From Epiperipatus broadwayi (Eukaryota; Onychophora; Udeonychophora; Euonychophora; Peripatidae), in NCBI GenBank assembly GCA_028023455.1, contig JAQFVV010000027.1, forward strand, positions 4,711,845 through 4,775,844: 64,000 nt of DNA, written 5' to 3'. Position numbers and translations under genes: made by a program. Positions within the stretch are counted from its first letter, which is position 1, and the number at the start of each line of letters is the position of its first letter. Under the pieces are notes generated by a model, which had not been told where the DNA came from, did not search any database, and saw nothing but the letters and a program-made list of their open reading frames with translations. Positions 46,503 through 58,600 of the stretch are shown piece by piece.

Positions 46503-48880
46503 AGTAAATCCTCTAAATTCTATATTTAAACTTTATGTTATTATTTTTTACATATATATATATATCTGTTGCAAAGAGGTTATTTGCATGAAAAAAAACC
46601 ATTTGACAACAAGGTATTTTAATTAATAAAAATTTTTATGCTCTGTATAGTTTTGTGCAGTTGTAAAGTCCACAGATATTATTCATCTTTGGCACCTCCA
46701 ACATTTAAACTTCTTACAAATTTCCAAACAATAAACCATTCAATTATAACCTGCATGGTTTGATATACTAATGGAGGAGCAGATGTGCTATAACTTCTTC
46801 ATGTGTTTAAATTTCTTATGAACTCTTAAGCAATAAACCTATTCAATTATATTTTTAATGTATATCTTATCACATGTTATATTCAGTAGCCTATCAACAA
46901 ATATGGCAAATCTTACTTAAAACTAATTTTTCATTATATATTTTTTTGCTGCCTAACGAAGAACAATTAGGTAGATTTCCTCACTGATAGTTAGTTATTT
47001 AAATATGAAGTCAAATTATGCATTTCTATTTTAGCTTTTTCTGTTTATAACATATTCAGTAGAAGAATAGCTATGGTAGCAGTCAGTCCACAAAATAAGC
47101 CCACTTTTGATATCAAGGGCATTGAATCTTGGTCTGCACAAGGGAATTATAGAGTCTTATACTTGATTGATTGCTCTATATGGAACCTGAACTTTTGGGG
47201 GAATTAATAAAATATTAGAATCTTTTGAGACATAAGAATGAAGAAAAATGGAGAAGGTAATGATAATAATAACAACTGAATTGTTTATTGATTGGAAGTT
47301 CATAAGATATTCAAGCATAGGAAGTGACAGAGCTAGGTCATAGTTCATGAACTTTGAACTTCAGTTTGCTATTCTACCACTGTCGCAAAATGTACACAAC
47401 AGTAGAGAAGATAAAGATAGATTTAATCATCAAATGATGTGATTATGTATCTGATAGGAATGATAATGTTATCCCAAAAATTAGGTTCAAATGATTGAAT
47501 TGGATGGACTATATATTTTGAGACCACAACTTACTGAAAGATGAATAAAAGAAAAATGCCCAGAAAATAAACCAAGAGGGATACTTCATTTTACTACCAT
47601 ATATAAACTATGTAGTTATTCTAATACTCAGAGGTATTGTAAATTAAAACAACCAGCCAAATATAAATTATAGAATATTCTCATTAGAAGATTTAATTAT
47701 GTGTTAAGTAACAAATTCCATTTTATGTTAATTATATGTATTGTAATTTGCATACATTTAGGCACCTGTGCAATGAAGTGGTTTCTTTCTTCTTTATAAT
47801 ACAGATCTTTAATTATTAAACATATATTCAGATACACATATGTTGTAACTATATGGTTAGGCTTAATGGTCATCAAGCCATATTTTATCAGTTCATTAAC
47901 TAAAAATTTTAAATTTTAATCAATTGCAATCTTAATTGTTTAAATCTGTTACGTGAATCAACAATGTGGTCTAAAGTTATTAATTTTAGTGGATGAAAAT
48001 AGATAAACTTAGTAGATAAGTTCTTTTAGGGTAGTAAATAATCAGATTGCCCAACATATATGTCAGCTTTCTGCCAGGTTGTCTGTGGCATGCTCACATA
48101 TGATCTGACAGATAAATTGGTTTATGTATTATGATATAATAATTTAATTCTATTTTAAATAAAACCATATAATTACCTCAATGTTTTTTACTGTTAAATA
48201 ATAGCTTATCAACAATCTTAAGATTAGAATTATTTTAAACTAAACAATAATTAATCATTGATTTTTTTTAATGTATTCTAAAATATTAGTACAAAATTCA
48301 ATTAATTATAATTTTAGGCAAATACCTCTACTGACAATCAAAAATCTGATTGGTTTATTGATTTAGAGTCAGACCCTTGGCTAAAAGTTTATAATTTGTC
48401 TAATAAAAACTTGAGCAGGGGAATAACTTTTAAAAGAATATGGAAATCATTTCCAACTGGCAAGGAAGTCTTTTTAATGCATGCAAATTGTTTGAAATTT
48501 ATTATTTCTTGTAGTGAAAAGTACAAACTATTGGTTATTATTAACTAATAAATCATGGAATAAATTCTAAAGTGACCTGCATTCACAAAAGAACACATTC
48601 TGACTTGTAACTGATAATTCAAAAATTGTAATTCACGAGACCAAAGTTGAAACAAGAAATTGCTTCTAAGGATATGTTCAACTATAGGAATACTTTATAA
48701 TTATTTTATTTATAACAGCCTTAAAATATGCAATAAAGGTTGCTATTATGAATTTGAAATTGTGATAGAGAATAATTTTGGAATTTTCCTTCACAAGGGA
48801 AAATTAAAAGCAATCGATATTAAAAGTTATATATAACTTTAATTGCTGGATAATTCTTTTATTACACTCATAAAATGTTG
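46503..48880. other. No recognised feature
   Basis: 2.4 kb of AT-rich DNA; a short TA run near 46550; the minus-strand frame 47157-47348 has no motif. Confidence 0.45.
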
Positions 48881-48881
48881 T

Positions 48882-48982
48882 GTCAAGCATTGGTGGCCGA
48901 GAGGTCGCACAGTTGTCTTACAAGTAGTTGTTCTGGGTTAGCAGGTTCGCTTCCTGGTTGATGCTATGACGCATGAAAAAAA
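48882..48982 (+). mobile_element. tRNA-derived SINE
   Basis: GTCAAGCATTGGTGGCCGAG (A box region), anticodon arm GTCTTACAAGTAG, T arm with AGGTTCGCTTCCTGG, GATGCTATGACGCATG and an A-tail. Only weak flanking repeats (AAAATG) were found, so the insertion is probably old. Confidence 0.8.
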
Positions 48983-48985
48983 TGC

Positions 48986-51900
48986 TTTTATTAAATTGAA
49001 ATGCTATTGTAAACTACCATTAATTTCTATTTAGCTTTATAGAACCTATGGAATATATTGGAAATAATTTTAATTATTTTATTATGCTTAAATTAATAAT
49101 AATGACTCATGCCAGTCTAAGTTTCATTAATTATGAGTAAATAGTCTATAAATGCTAAAGGTCTTAAAGTATTTTATTGAAATTCTTGATATTATGTCAT
49201 ACATTACCTCAAATTTACAGAAAAACCAGATATGACTTTGTTGGCTTTAGTGTAATTGTCACGATTATTAAATAAAATGTTATCACCTTGCCAATATTAC
49301 TTCACAGTTCACTTTCATTCCAAATTTATAATTTGTCGTATTAATAATATTGTGAATTTTAAGAAGTACAATAGAATATTTACTGGATAGCTAAATTATG
49401 TCTTAAAATTAGATAATTATATATAGCAATAATAACTGAATTCAACATTCATCTTCAGCATTGTATTTTCTTATGGTTTAAAAGTGTTAAAAGTTTCCAA
49501 AAGAAAAAGGAAAGTTCGTAATTGTTCAATGATTGAGCAATTAATTACCTTATGATTATTAATAATTGATTAATAAATATTTATTTGAAGTATCCAGAAA
49601 GTTATGATCCTGGTAAAATATATTGAAAATATGTGTTTACAAATACTTGTGGTAAATGGTAAAATTTATAAAGATATTACGGAGAATAATTTTCCATGCT
49701 AGTTATGTATTCAGAGTTAAAGGCGGAAGTTGATGTTTTTCTATAATTCAATTGGTGCATACAGGAAGGAAAAAGTAGTTAATAATGATATTTATGGAGG
49801 AAATATGCAATGAGAAATGCAAAATAAATATATTATTAAACAATAAAGAATATTACAAAGCCTTCAAATAATTCTGCAGTTTTAAATCGTTACGTTAAAG
49901 TTTTTTCTTTCTTTACAGAAGAAACATGAAGAAACCTTATCCAATAATTTTCTTTTAATTTTAATATGTATGTTATTATAATTCTGTGTATATTTAATAT
50001 TCATAGGTCCAGCAACCAGTTTGCTCATGAAACAAAAGACATTCGCAGTAATATTTAAATTTAAGTATATGTTTATATTAAAAAAGTGATCACAAGGAAA
50101 GTAAAATCACTTAAGATAAATTGTTAAACTTTGTTTTTTTTATGTCTACTTGGTAATGCTGCAATTACTAAAGGATCATGGAAGGTAAAACTCAAATTTG
50201 TTTAAATCTAGGCATATTTAATATTATATTCTAGATTGTATTCTGCAACTAGTTACTGCTGATAATTGTCATCCATTGGAGATCACTTACAAGTTGATAA
50301 CTACTATTTTAATTTCCATGCATTAATTGATGATATACCACTTATTTGGTGTCCACATTTATAAAGTAGATGTTGTTTGCTTGTGAGATTTGATTGTGTG
50401 TTGTTGTATTTGTTATTTTTTATATCCATGTCACCTCACATGAGGTGTACTTATTTTCTCACTCTGTGTGAAAGTGTAAGTCATCATCATGGGTGAATCA
50501 TGCATGATACCCATGGACTTTTGAGCTAATTAAGGCCTATATTGTTACAAAGAATTTTTGTGTATTTTCTTATATAAGTGATTAATTACCTCTTTCTTCT
50601 CAGATCACTATAGGTGCTTCAAATAGTGGCACTGAGATAGCAGACCATATGGTCTAAGTTACTTACTTATTTACCTGCTTTGACCCAGAACTGTTTTACT
50701 TATGGATATATTGCATATGGTATTAAATTTCACACCATTAATTCTTGATGGTTTAATATTTAATGACAATAAAATCATCCTTGAGTGAGTATGAATTAGA
50801 TCTGTGGACTGTGATAGCATCAGACAAACGATAACACCAAATAGTAATCTCCCTGTTAAATATTAGTTTATAATACTATATTATTGTACCAGTTTATTAT
50901 AAGTTCAAAGTGATCTCAAAGAAACATACTGTATTTATTGTTTGCTACTAAAGGTCATCTTAAATATACATGCTGCCTTTATTAGCTGCTATTCTTAGCT
51001 AAGTATTAGTATATCAAAATTTTCAATAGTGTTATAGAAAAAAATTATGATATGATATTAGGGAATCAAATGTAGAGTTACAGCGATGTTGATTTATTTT
51101 AAACAGATTTAAATATTACCAGTCCACATCTTAGATAAATAGAATTAGAAAGTTACATAATCTTCTTAATATAGTAAAATAAGTATAATTATTAATGTCT
51201 TAAGGAATGAATATTTGTCATCGTAGAAGACTTAGTATTAAGTATTGCCAGCTTATCATTCATTTGATAGTAATCTTGTGATTATCGACTTATATTTTAA
51301 TTTTGATATAGAGAAATTTACTAAACCTATACGTGATAAATAAAGTTTAATAGATTTGTAATATGTTATTAAAGGAATAAGTGTAAATTATAATAATATT
51401 GTAAAATGTACTAATGTATCATAATTTTAATTTTGATTTAATGAGATATTTTCATTTAGTATCAGAGTCGTGTAAATAAAGTATATATTTTTTATATAAT
51501 TTTTTTTTCATGAATTCGAGGATTTTTTTTTTGTTTTGCTTTTTTGAATGCGTGAAATATTCATTGTAAATAAAATTTGTTTTTGAAATTATTAAATTGT
51601 CAGTAATCTTATTGCGGAACAATCCATATTATTACTATTGCTATCGCCACCGCTATGATCATCGTTATCACTCAATATGATTAATTTTATTAAATGTTTA
51701 ATATATCATTAATAAATCTTACTAAATTCCTATATTTAGAGCATATAAAATTGTACTACTGACTGATTAAAATATTGTTGATATTATGCAGAGATGCTAT
51801 TTTAAAATGATATCTTAAAAACTAAATATTTGATTTTAAATAATAATATCTTAATAAATTGTAAGATACAATCATTCACTAAACTTAGTCATACTGTCAA

Positions 51901-52399
51901 AGAGGTCAAATTTAAATTATTCTTAGATGATATTCTTATTGTCCTATTACTTTTGTTGTAATTGTGATCAAAATATTTTAAGATTATCTAATAATTAACA
52001 TGATTGTTATGTTTACATTGTTATTATGGAGTTGTTCAGTTATTATAAAATTTAGATTTTATTTTTGTTATTACTAGTAAAAGAATTAGATATCTTTTAT
52101 TAATTCCCTTTTTGTAGTATAATTTATTTTAATTTTCTATATTAAGGATAGCAGTAAAATCCCTCTGGCTGATCCAGATATACATAATAAAATGAGTGAA
52201 ATTTAAAATTTATGAACCCTGAGAAATTATTGATTAATGATTTTGTTTGTAAGATTTCATTTCTTAAGTTATTAATCACATTACCTTAATCTCTTATTTT
52301 TATTCTCATTGTTTTTATTGATTAATTAAAATCCCAAAGATTTAAACACCTTTTCTTTGACTCTTTAAACTTAGAACCCATTGCTTTTGTTTTAATAGC
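48986..52399. other. No recognised feature
   Basis: 3.4 kb of AT-rich DNA with no frame above 60 codons and no repeat that I could match. Confidence 0.5.
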
Positions 52400-52524
52400 A
52401 TCAGATTAATATTTCAGGATCACATTTATCATCACTAACATTGTTGTAAAATTCATCCTTATCAGATTAATATTTCAGGATCACATTTATCATCACTAAC
52501 ATTGTTGTAAAATTCATCCTTATC
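52400..52524. repeat. Perfect tandem duplication, 61 bp x 2
   Basis: ATCAGATTAATATTTCAGGA starts at 52400 and again at 52461, and the copies are identical over the full 61 bp. The lack of any difference indicates a recent event or an assembly duplication. Confidence 0.93.
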
Positions 52525-52539
52525 TTTATTTTCTTTTAG

Positions 52540-52811
52540 TTTTGCCGTCATCTCATTTTATTACACCAGCATAATTTATTCATCTTCCATTGATCGCTAC
52601 TTTATTACAAAATTAATTATTCATTATCTTAACATATTCCCATTCTCTTCTCATTTATGGGTCTGTTCATTATTTACTGACATTAATTAATTCTTATTTG
52701 CTTTTCATTACCTATTCAATCTTCTACATCTTTATACATTTGTCATCCATTTCAGTTTGCTAGTTTCATGATCATTTTTAGGCAGATATCTTCCTGATTA
52801 TTAATTATCTT
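52540..52811 (-). repeat. Dispersed repeat, partner of 37.98-38.33 kb
   Basis: Inverted relative to its partner; for example 'AATCTTCTACATCTTTATAC' and 'GGCAGATATCTTCCTGATTA' match complements there. Confidence 0.6.
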
Positions 52812-53439
52812 ATATAACTGCAAGTTGAATACATGTCTCAGTATTATTGCCTTTTCTTGTATTGAAAGTTAGTTTAATCCGTATGTTTTATGTAATGTTA
52901 GAATGTAAGGGATTTAAAATTAATGTGCTGTAATGTCTTTAGTGCACTGTAACCTCCCCTCTTCATGCTCTGCCAATATACTCATCCTCATCATAGCCAG
53001 CCCACTCTGTTCTTATATTTATGTTTACTTTGTACCATCTTATTTGTACTCTCTTATATGATTAGTTCTTGTACAAACGTGGTTTAAACTTAGATGTAGG
53101 GGGTTACAATATATATAAGACATGTGTCAAAATATACTTAAATATATGAGAGTAAAGTTGATTCATCTAATCATGGTTCAAGCATGTAGTCACCTATATC
53201 ACAGAAAATATATATAATTATTAAACATATAACTCAGATTCATTTGAATGTGTGCATTACATACGCATAATTATAGATAATTTCTTGATAACATCAAAGG
53301 TTAATGGTTATTTTATTTACATGGTTATTATCTCCTTATTTCTATTCTTTATTATAATAAGGGCATGTATAGTGATTAGATTCATGGAATTCAGTTTCTG
53401 GCATATTAAAATAGTACCACCTAGTATAAGCTCTAGTAA
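52812..53439. other. No recognised feature
   Basis: Nothing found beyond a frame at 53252-53497 that runs into the degenerate family 2 copy and is not a gene. Confidence 0.5.
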
Positions 53440-53960
53440 TCACAGAGGCAAAACTCTCCATACAGTAGCATCATTCATTGCAAGCCAGAGTAACTAATGT
53501 ATGCTAGAAGGTTTGTGCATAAAATCCCCATTTAGTGTCTACTCATCCAATATCCCTAAACTACTTTCTAACTTGTGGCTTTCATCAGTGAGGAGCCTTG
53601 GATCTAGGAGTACTGCACCTAGATCTTAGGATCTAATGCAATCTTTCTAGGTTTCTCACTGGTGAAAGCCACAAACTAAAAACTATACTAGAATATTGGA
53701 TGAGTAGACACTATATAGGTATTTAATGCACAAACCTTCTAGCATTTATTGATAACCTGACTTTCACGGAATGGTGCTGCTGTGTGGAGAGTTTTGGCTC
53801 TGTGTTATTAGCTTGTGTACACATAAAGAATAGAAATTGGATGAGGTTTAGTGCTCTATTAATCAATAGATGGTAGAAGGTTGCGCATATTAATCCTTAT
53901 CCAGTGTCTTCTCATTTAATACAGACTAGTTTCTGGCTGATGGCTCTAATTAATAAGCAT
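53440..53960. mobile_element. Degenerate family 2 hammerhead foldback
   Basis: Left arm in minus orientation from about 53440 (GAGGCAAAACTCTCCATACA), inverted right arm to about 53800, then a further strongly decayed minus copy (53865-53955, ACAGACTAGTTTCTGGCTG). No convincing target duplication remains, which fits its higher divergence. Confidence 0.7.
53545..53603 (-). ncRNA. Family 2 hammerhead motif, diverged
   Basis: CUGAUGA, GAAA and AUCCA/UGGAU kept, but stem II is AAGC.../GUUA and stem III ACUAGU has become AGUAGU. Confidence 0.6.
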
Positions 53961-54159
53961 ATTATTTATAAATTATATATGTATATCAATATGAATTTTT
54001 CAAGCACTTTTATTAGTATTTATTCACTTGATTAAAATCATCATTTCTAATTTTAATAATTGCATATAATAATTTATATAAAAGAATTAGCTTCATGGAA
54101 TACAGTCCTTATCATACTATTCATAAATTGTAATATATAATGTCTTTTTCAAGAGTTCT

Positions 54160-54195
<36 letters not shown>

Positions 54196-54624
54196 TCTCT
54201 CTTTCTCTGTTTCTCTCTCTATCTAACGCTTTTTCTGTGGTTACTTGACAAAGTCCCAGTTATTGTTTTTCTCTATATATTGATATGGGTTATTCTCTAT
54301 GTGATCATTTACAGGCTTGACTGTGCTTTGCTGAATCAACTTTATTATATATCGTTATTAATAAAGCATCCGTTACAATGTCAATAAATTTTGCTTTAAA
54401 ACTAAAACTTTTCCATAGAACTAAAATATTAAGTCTAGATGGCGCCGCTATATAATTCAACATTTAAAAAAAAGATATAGCTTTATGTTCCTTATAAATA
54501 AAACAACAATATAGAATAGATGTTATGTGTTTAGTAAAATTGTAAGCCCTGCTACAAACTCTAACTTCATTGCCTTCAAATAAGACCAAAATGTCGTAAC
54601 TATATATATATTTTATATGTCAAA
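53961..54624. other. No gene recognised; (CT)n tract at 54163-54190
   Basis: A CT dinucleotide repeat of about 14 units with further CT-rich sequence to 54224. The frame 54190-54387 starts in this repeat and is not supported. Confidence 0.6.
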
Positions 54625-54695
54625 GCATTGACCGGGAAGCGAACCCGGGCCGGCTGCTTGGAAGGCAGCTTTGCTAACCGCTAGGCCACCAACGC
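54625..54695 (-). tRNA. tRNA-Gly(UCC)-like sequence, probably SINE head or tRNA pseudogene
   Basis: Reverse complement folds as a 71-nt cloverleaf. The acceptor is GCGTTGG/TCAATGC (two G-U pairs), with a D arm containing the A box TGGCCTAGCGG. The anticodon stem GCTGC/GCAGC has loop CTTCCAA (anticodon UCC), and the T arm contains GGGTTCGCTTC. Flanks GTCAAG... and ...TTTGACA match the SINE family of 24.9, 48.9 and 55.4 kb. It is therefore best read as a well-preserved SINE or its founder type, not a demonstrated functional tRNA gene. Confidence 0.65.
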
Positions 54696-54700
54696 TTGAC

Positions 54701-55299
54701 TATTTTTTTTTCTTTTAAAATTGTGTCTGCTTTTCAAGTGTATTGAATTACACAATGAAGAAGTAAAGTATTCAGAACTTGTAAACAGTTTACTTTAAAT
54801 TATAATGAGAAATCAAAATAATAATAATAATAATAATAATACATTATTTTTCCTCCTCCGTTTTATTATTTCAAACATAAACGTATTTTTCTTTTTAAAC
54901 AAGGAAAACAAGTTAATATGAATTAAACAGTTCTTCTTTGTTTTTCTACACTTATGATTTATGGACTAAAAGAAGATTTTTGCTGTTTCTTTTTGAGTTT
55001 ACGTTTAAACATCTACAAAATAAAATAACAAGAATACATGACATACTGCTTAGGGACATCCTTTGAGAGATAAAATTATATAATGTTTGAATAATGTTCA
55101 AAATAAAATAACAAATCGTTTTTTGAAGGGGGGGGGCTCAATTATCTAGTAGAGTATATCATTAGTTTCCTTATTAAAAAGGGTCTCAAAATCTCTGTCG
55201 TATATTTGGACAGATTTATAAAAATGTATAATTACTATCAGCATATTTCTTAAGCCAATTGATTAATGGAAGCTGTACGAATGATAGCCTTCCAATCTC
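54701..55299. other. No gene recognised; (TAA)n tract
   Basis: (AAT)n at about 54816-54842 and a G-run near 55129-55136; otherwise AT-rich. Confidence 0.5.
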
Positions 55300-55520
55300 A
55301 AAACATATCACAGTTGTTAGTCATTTTTATTAGACTAGAGATTATCCATTTAATGAATAATATTTCTTTCTCATGTGTCATAGCATCAGCCGGGAAGCGA
55401 ACCCGGTAACCCGGGACAACTACTTGTAAAGCAGCTGTCGCTGACCTCTCGACCACTATGCTTGACTTAATGAATAATATTTCTGTAGTGTAATTTTCAC
55501 TACACTACTAACATCTTGAA
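55300..55520. repeat. Palindrome-associated repeat split by a SINE
   Basis: TAGTCATTTTTATTAGACTA, then ATTATCCATTTAATGAATAA and GTAGTGTAATTTTCACTACA flank the SINE. The same sequence without a SINE occurs at 60525-60600, giving an empty-site paralogue. Confidence 0.75.
55350..55484 (-). mobile_element. tRNA-derived SINE with 18-bp TSD
   Basis: SINE 55368-55466 in minus orientation: GTCAAGCATAGTGGTCGAG, anticodon loop TTTACAA, duplicated T-arm-like CCCGGGTTACCGGGTTCGC, GCTATGACACATGAG. Identical TTAATGAATAATATTTCT repeats flank it (55350-55367, 55467-55484). Confidence 0.9.
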
Positions 55521-55680
55521 GGGTGTAATTATAAATATTTGACCAACGATTTGATAAACGTATGATCCCCAAAATACACATTTCATATGAGTATTCATCA
55601 TTTGACCCAGATAGCAATCTCTTACACATAACTTTATTATTGTTCAGTATATATATATTGTGCCCTTTTCTATAGGTCAG
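55500..55680 (-). mobile_element. Variant family 1 hammerhead segment
   Basis: Contains a decayed hammerhead motif (55563-55620: AUGAUGA in place of CUGAUGA, GAAA kept). Its surroundings match the 60.8-kb copy (ACACATAACTTTATTATTGT) and not the 490-bp family body. Confidence 0.6.
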
Positions 55681-55689
55681 TAATAATTT

Positions 55690-58600
55690 ATAACAATCAA
55701 TTACTAAAAATTTTAGAATATGTTCTTTTAATACATTAATGATATTAAGTCAATTATATTTTTAAAGTACAATTTAAAGCTAAAGAGAATACGTAGTATA
55801 TAAAATCATTTAAAAATAGTTATATAAAGCTTTAAATATTGTTTCATATGGTTGTAAAAGCTGGCCATATTAAATAACACAGCTATAAAAATTAAAAGTA
55901 TATTTAATAAATTCGATTTTAATAGTTTAAAACCGATAAGTTAATAAATACAGTGTTTAAATTTATAATCATATTTAATAAACAAAAATTAATATAGTAT
56001 ATTTTAAAAATAAACTTTATGATGGTGAGAATTGTATTTAATTCTATATTTTCTAAATTGTTCTTCCAAATTTTTTATAATTATATTATATAATATAATA
56101 AGTGTGTCAATTATATAAATCTAGGCAGAGAAATAGATTGAAAATCGTCTGTCAAAGTTATTAATCATGTGACTTTTAATGTATACTCTCACACACACTG
56201 CTTGTTTGAATTAATAACAAAGTTTAAAATATTTTAAAAGTTATATTATAGAATTGGATAGAATTATTGCCTATCATAAAAGTAAATAGTATTAAACATT
56301 AAGTTAACTATCGTATGTAATGTTTTAAATAATGTAATAAAGACGAATACATTCATAATATAAAAATTAAATATTTTATTTAAATAAAAATAGATAAATT
56401 GAATATTAAGAAATGGAATAAGTTATTAAATGTTATTTTAAAAGTTATTTTAAATGTTTAAATAGTTTTAATAAAATAATAATTTATTTAAAAGTAATAT
56501 TTTAAATAATACTTTAAGTTCATTACGTCATTTTTTTATTATTTTCAAATATAATTCTACTATAAACTAAAAATATGTAAATTTGTTCTCAAGCTAAAGT
56601 AAGAATTAACCAATAGGAATAGGTATTCTTACAGACTATAAATATCGTCATAACTAAGTTATCGGGGGAGATTAATAATGTATTGAAACTGGAGAAAGTC
56701 AATTTTTTTTTTGGTACTTTCTTATCGTTTATTTTGCAAAAACTAATTGATAATTTTAAAGTGTTTTTGCAAAAGAAAGTTTCAGAAAAAAATTATATAT
56801 TTAGAAACTTCGTGGAGATGATTTTCTAATTTTTTAAAGTACTTACCAGTCGTATTTTATCTAAAAATTTAACCTAAGCTTCGCAATAAAGGATGGATAT
56901 ACTATGAAATAAAATGGATATAAGTTGTAATGCTGAAGAAATATTTGAAATATTTGTTGATACAGCTTTATTAATACTTCACCAGACAACTGTTTTGGTA
57001 CATAAAAAACCACAGCTCGGACATTATACAGAGTCTAAAAAATATATTGAAACGTATTATTTATAAGCTGATCCAAGATTTATTTTTAAATAGTAATAAG
57101 ACAATTATATTTCATGAATCATTTTATATAATATGATATTCAAAGGAGTAAAATGTTATATCCTTTCTGAAGGTAACATTTTTTTTATTTATTTTTTAAA
57201 GTGATATATAAAAATACCAAACGAAAGTTTAAATGTATCAAGAAGGAAACATATATAAAAAAGTGAACACATAGTTGAATAAAAGATGGATCCATGGAAA
57301 TACAAATAGTACTTAAAAATTCATCGAATATTTTTAAAGTTAAATTAGATGGATTGATGCATCAGATATGCAGAGAATATTGGTAGAGAAGATTAAGAAG
57401 CTTCACGGGATTAATTAATATTATGATTTAATAATTATCATCCTAAATACTAAAACCAAGGATTATTTTCTATAAATTTTATTAAATGGATTAATAATTA
57501 TTTTTATTTTAAACTTTAATGCGCTTGGAGAAGAACATTTTTAAAAACTCTAGAGAAAATAATAAGCATTTTGGACTTATCAGGAACTGTTGTCAAGAAA
57601 ATATGTAACTATAGTTTTGATTCCTTTTATTTTATTAACCTAGTTTAAATCTAAATTTTTATATAAGATTAGGAAAAACATAAAAACAATAATTTATTAA
57701 TATTAAAATTGTATAATATAACAATCTAATAATTTAGCTAAAAATATTTTAATATAAAATGTATGGGTGTGATTTTTTTTTTTATATCTGCAATGCTCAA
57801 GTGGATAAAGAAAAGTCTACTGAACACGATGACTAGATAAAGGTTATTGGTAATAATAATAACTATTGATAATTTATAATGTATATTTTTTTTGTTTTCT
57901 TTAGATCATCCCTAAATTGGAAGAATGAAGTGTAAAAGTTTTTTTTTATTATAAATGTAAATGCATTTTCATACAACATTTTAAAAAACATTATGAGATA
58001 GGATTGATTTGAAAATATGCATACGACGATTATTTTTTTATTAGTAATATAATCCAACATAACAAATAATTATGTGATTCTTTTAAAATTTTCATGTCAT
58101 TGGATATTCAAATATTGTCTAAGTAGATTGTATATGATTAGACATATAGAATAATGAAGTAAGCAGACTTTTCTTGTAGAACAGTCAGATTGTTTAACTA
58201 TTAATGAATTTTATTTATTGTTTTGTAAATGCAGATAGTTATTTATCGGTGTAAGATGTAGAAAAATCTTGAGAAATAATGTTGAGATAGTGGCTTGGAA
58301 GTACTTAGTGAACAGGAAACCAAGATGATGTTTAAGAAATAGGATGTTATAAGGAATGGAAATAATATTTAGTCTTTATGTGAATGTCAGCATAGTTAAC
58401 AAAGCCCTATGACTGATACACATTTTATTTGGACAGTGTTTATATTTCTTTAAATATTTGATGTTCTAATAAAGCTGAAGAAATAGCTTTAACATCGTCC
58501 CTGTACTAGAGGATATTAGGCAGATAAATGTTATACCTCTTCGCACTGTACCATGATTTTGAGATATGTTAAGAGTAATACTCTAGCTTTCTTCCTTAAT

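Noticed and set aside
53252-53497. 81-codon plus-strand frame
   Set aside because: Runs from unrelated sequence into the degenerate family 2 repeat.
54190-54387. 65-codon frame beginning in the CT repeat
   Set aside because: Starts within a dinucleotide repeat and has only compositional hydrophobicity.
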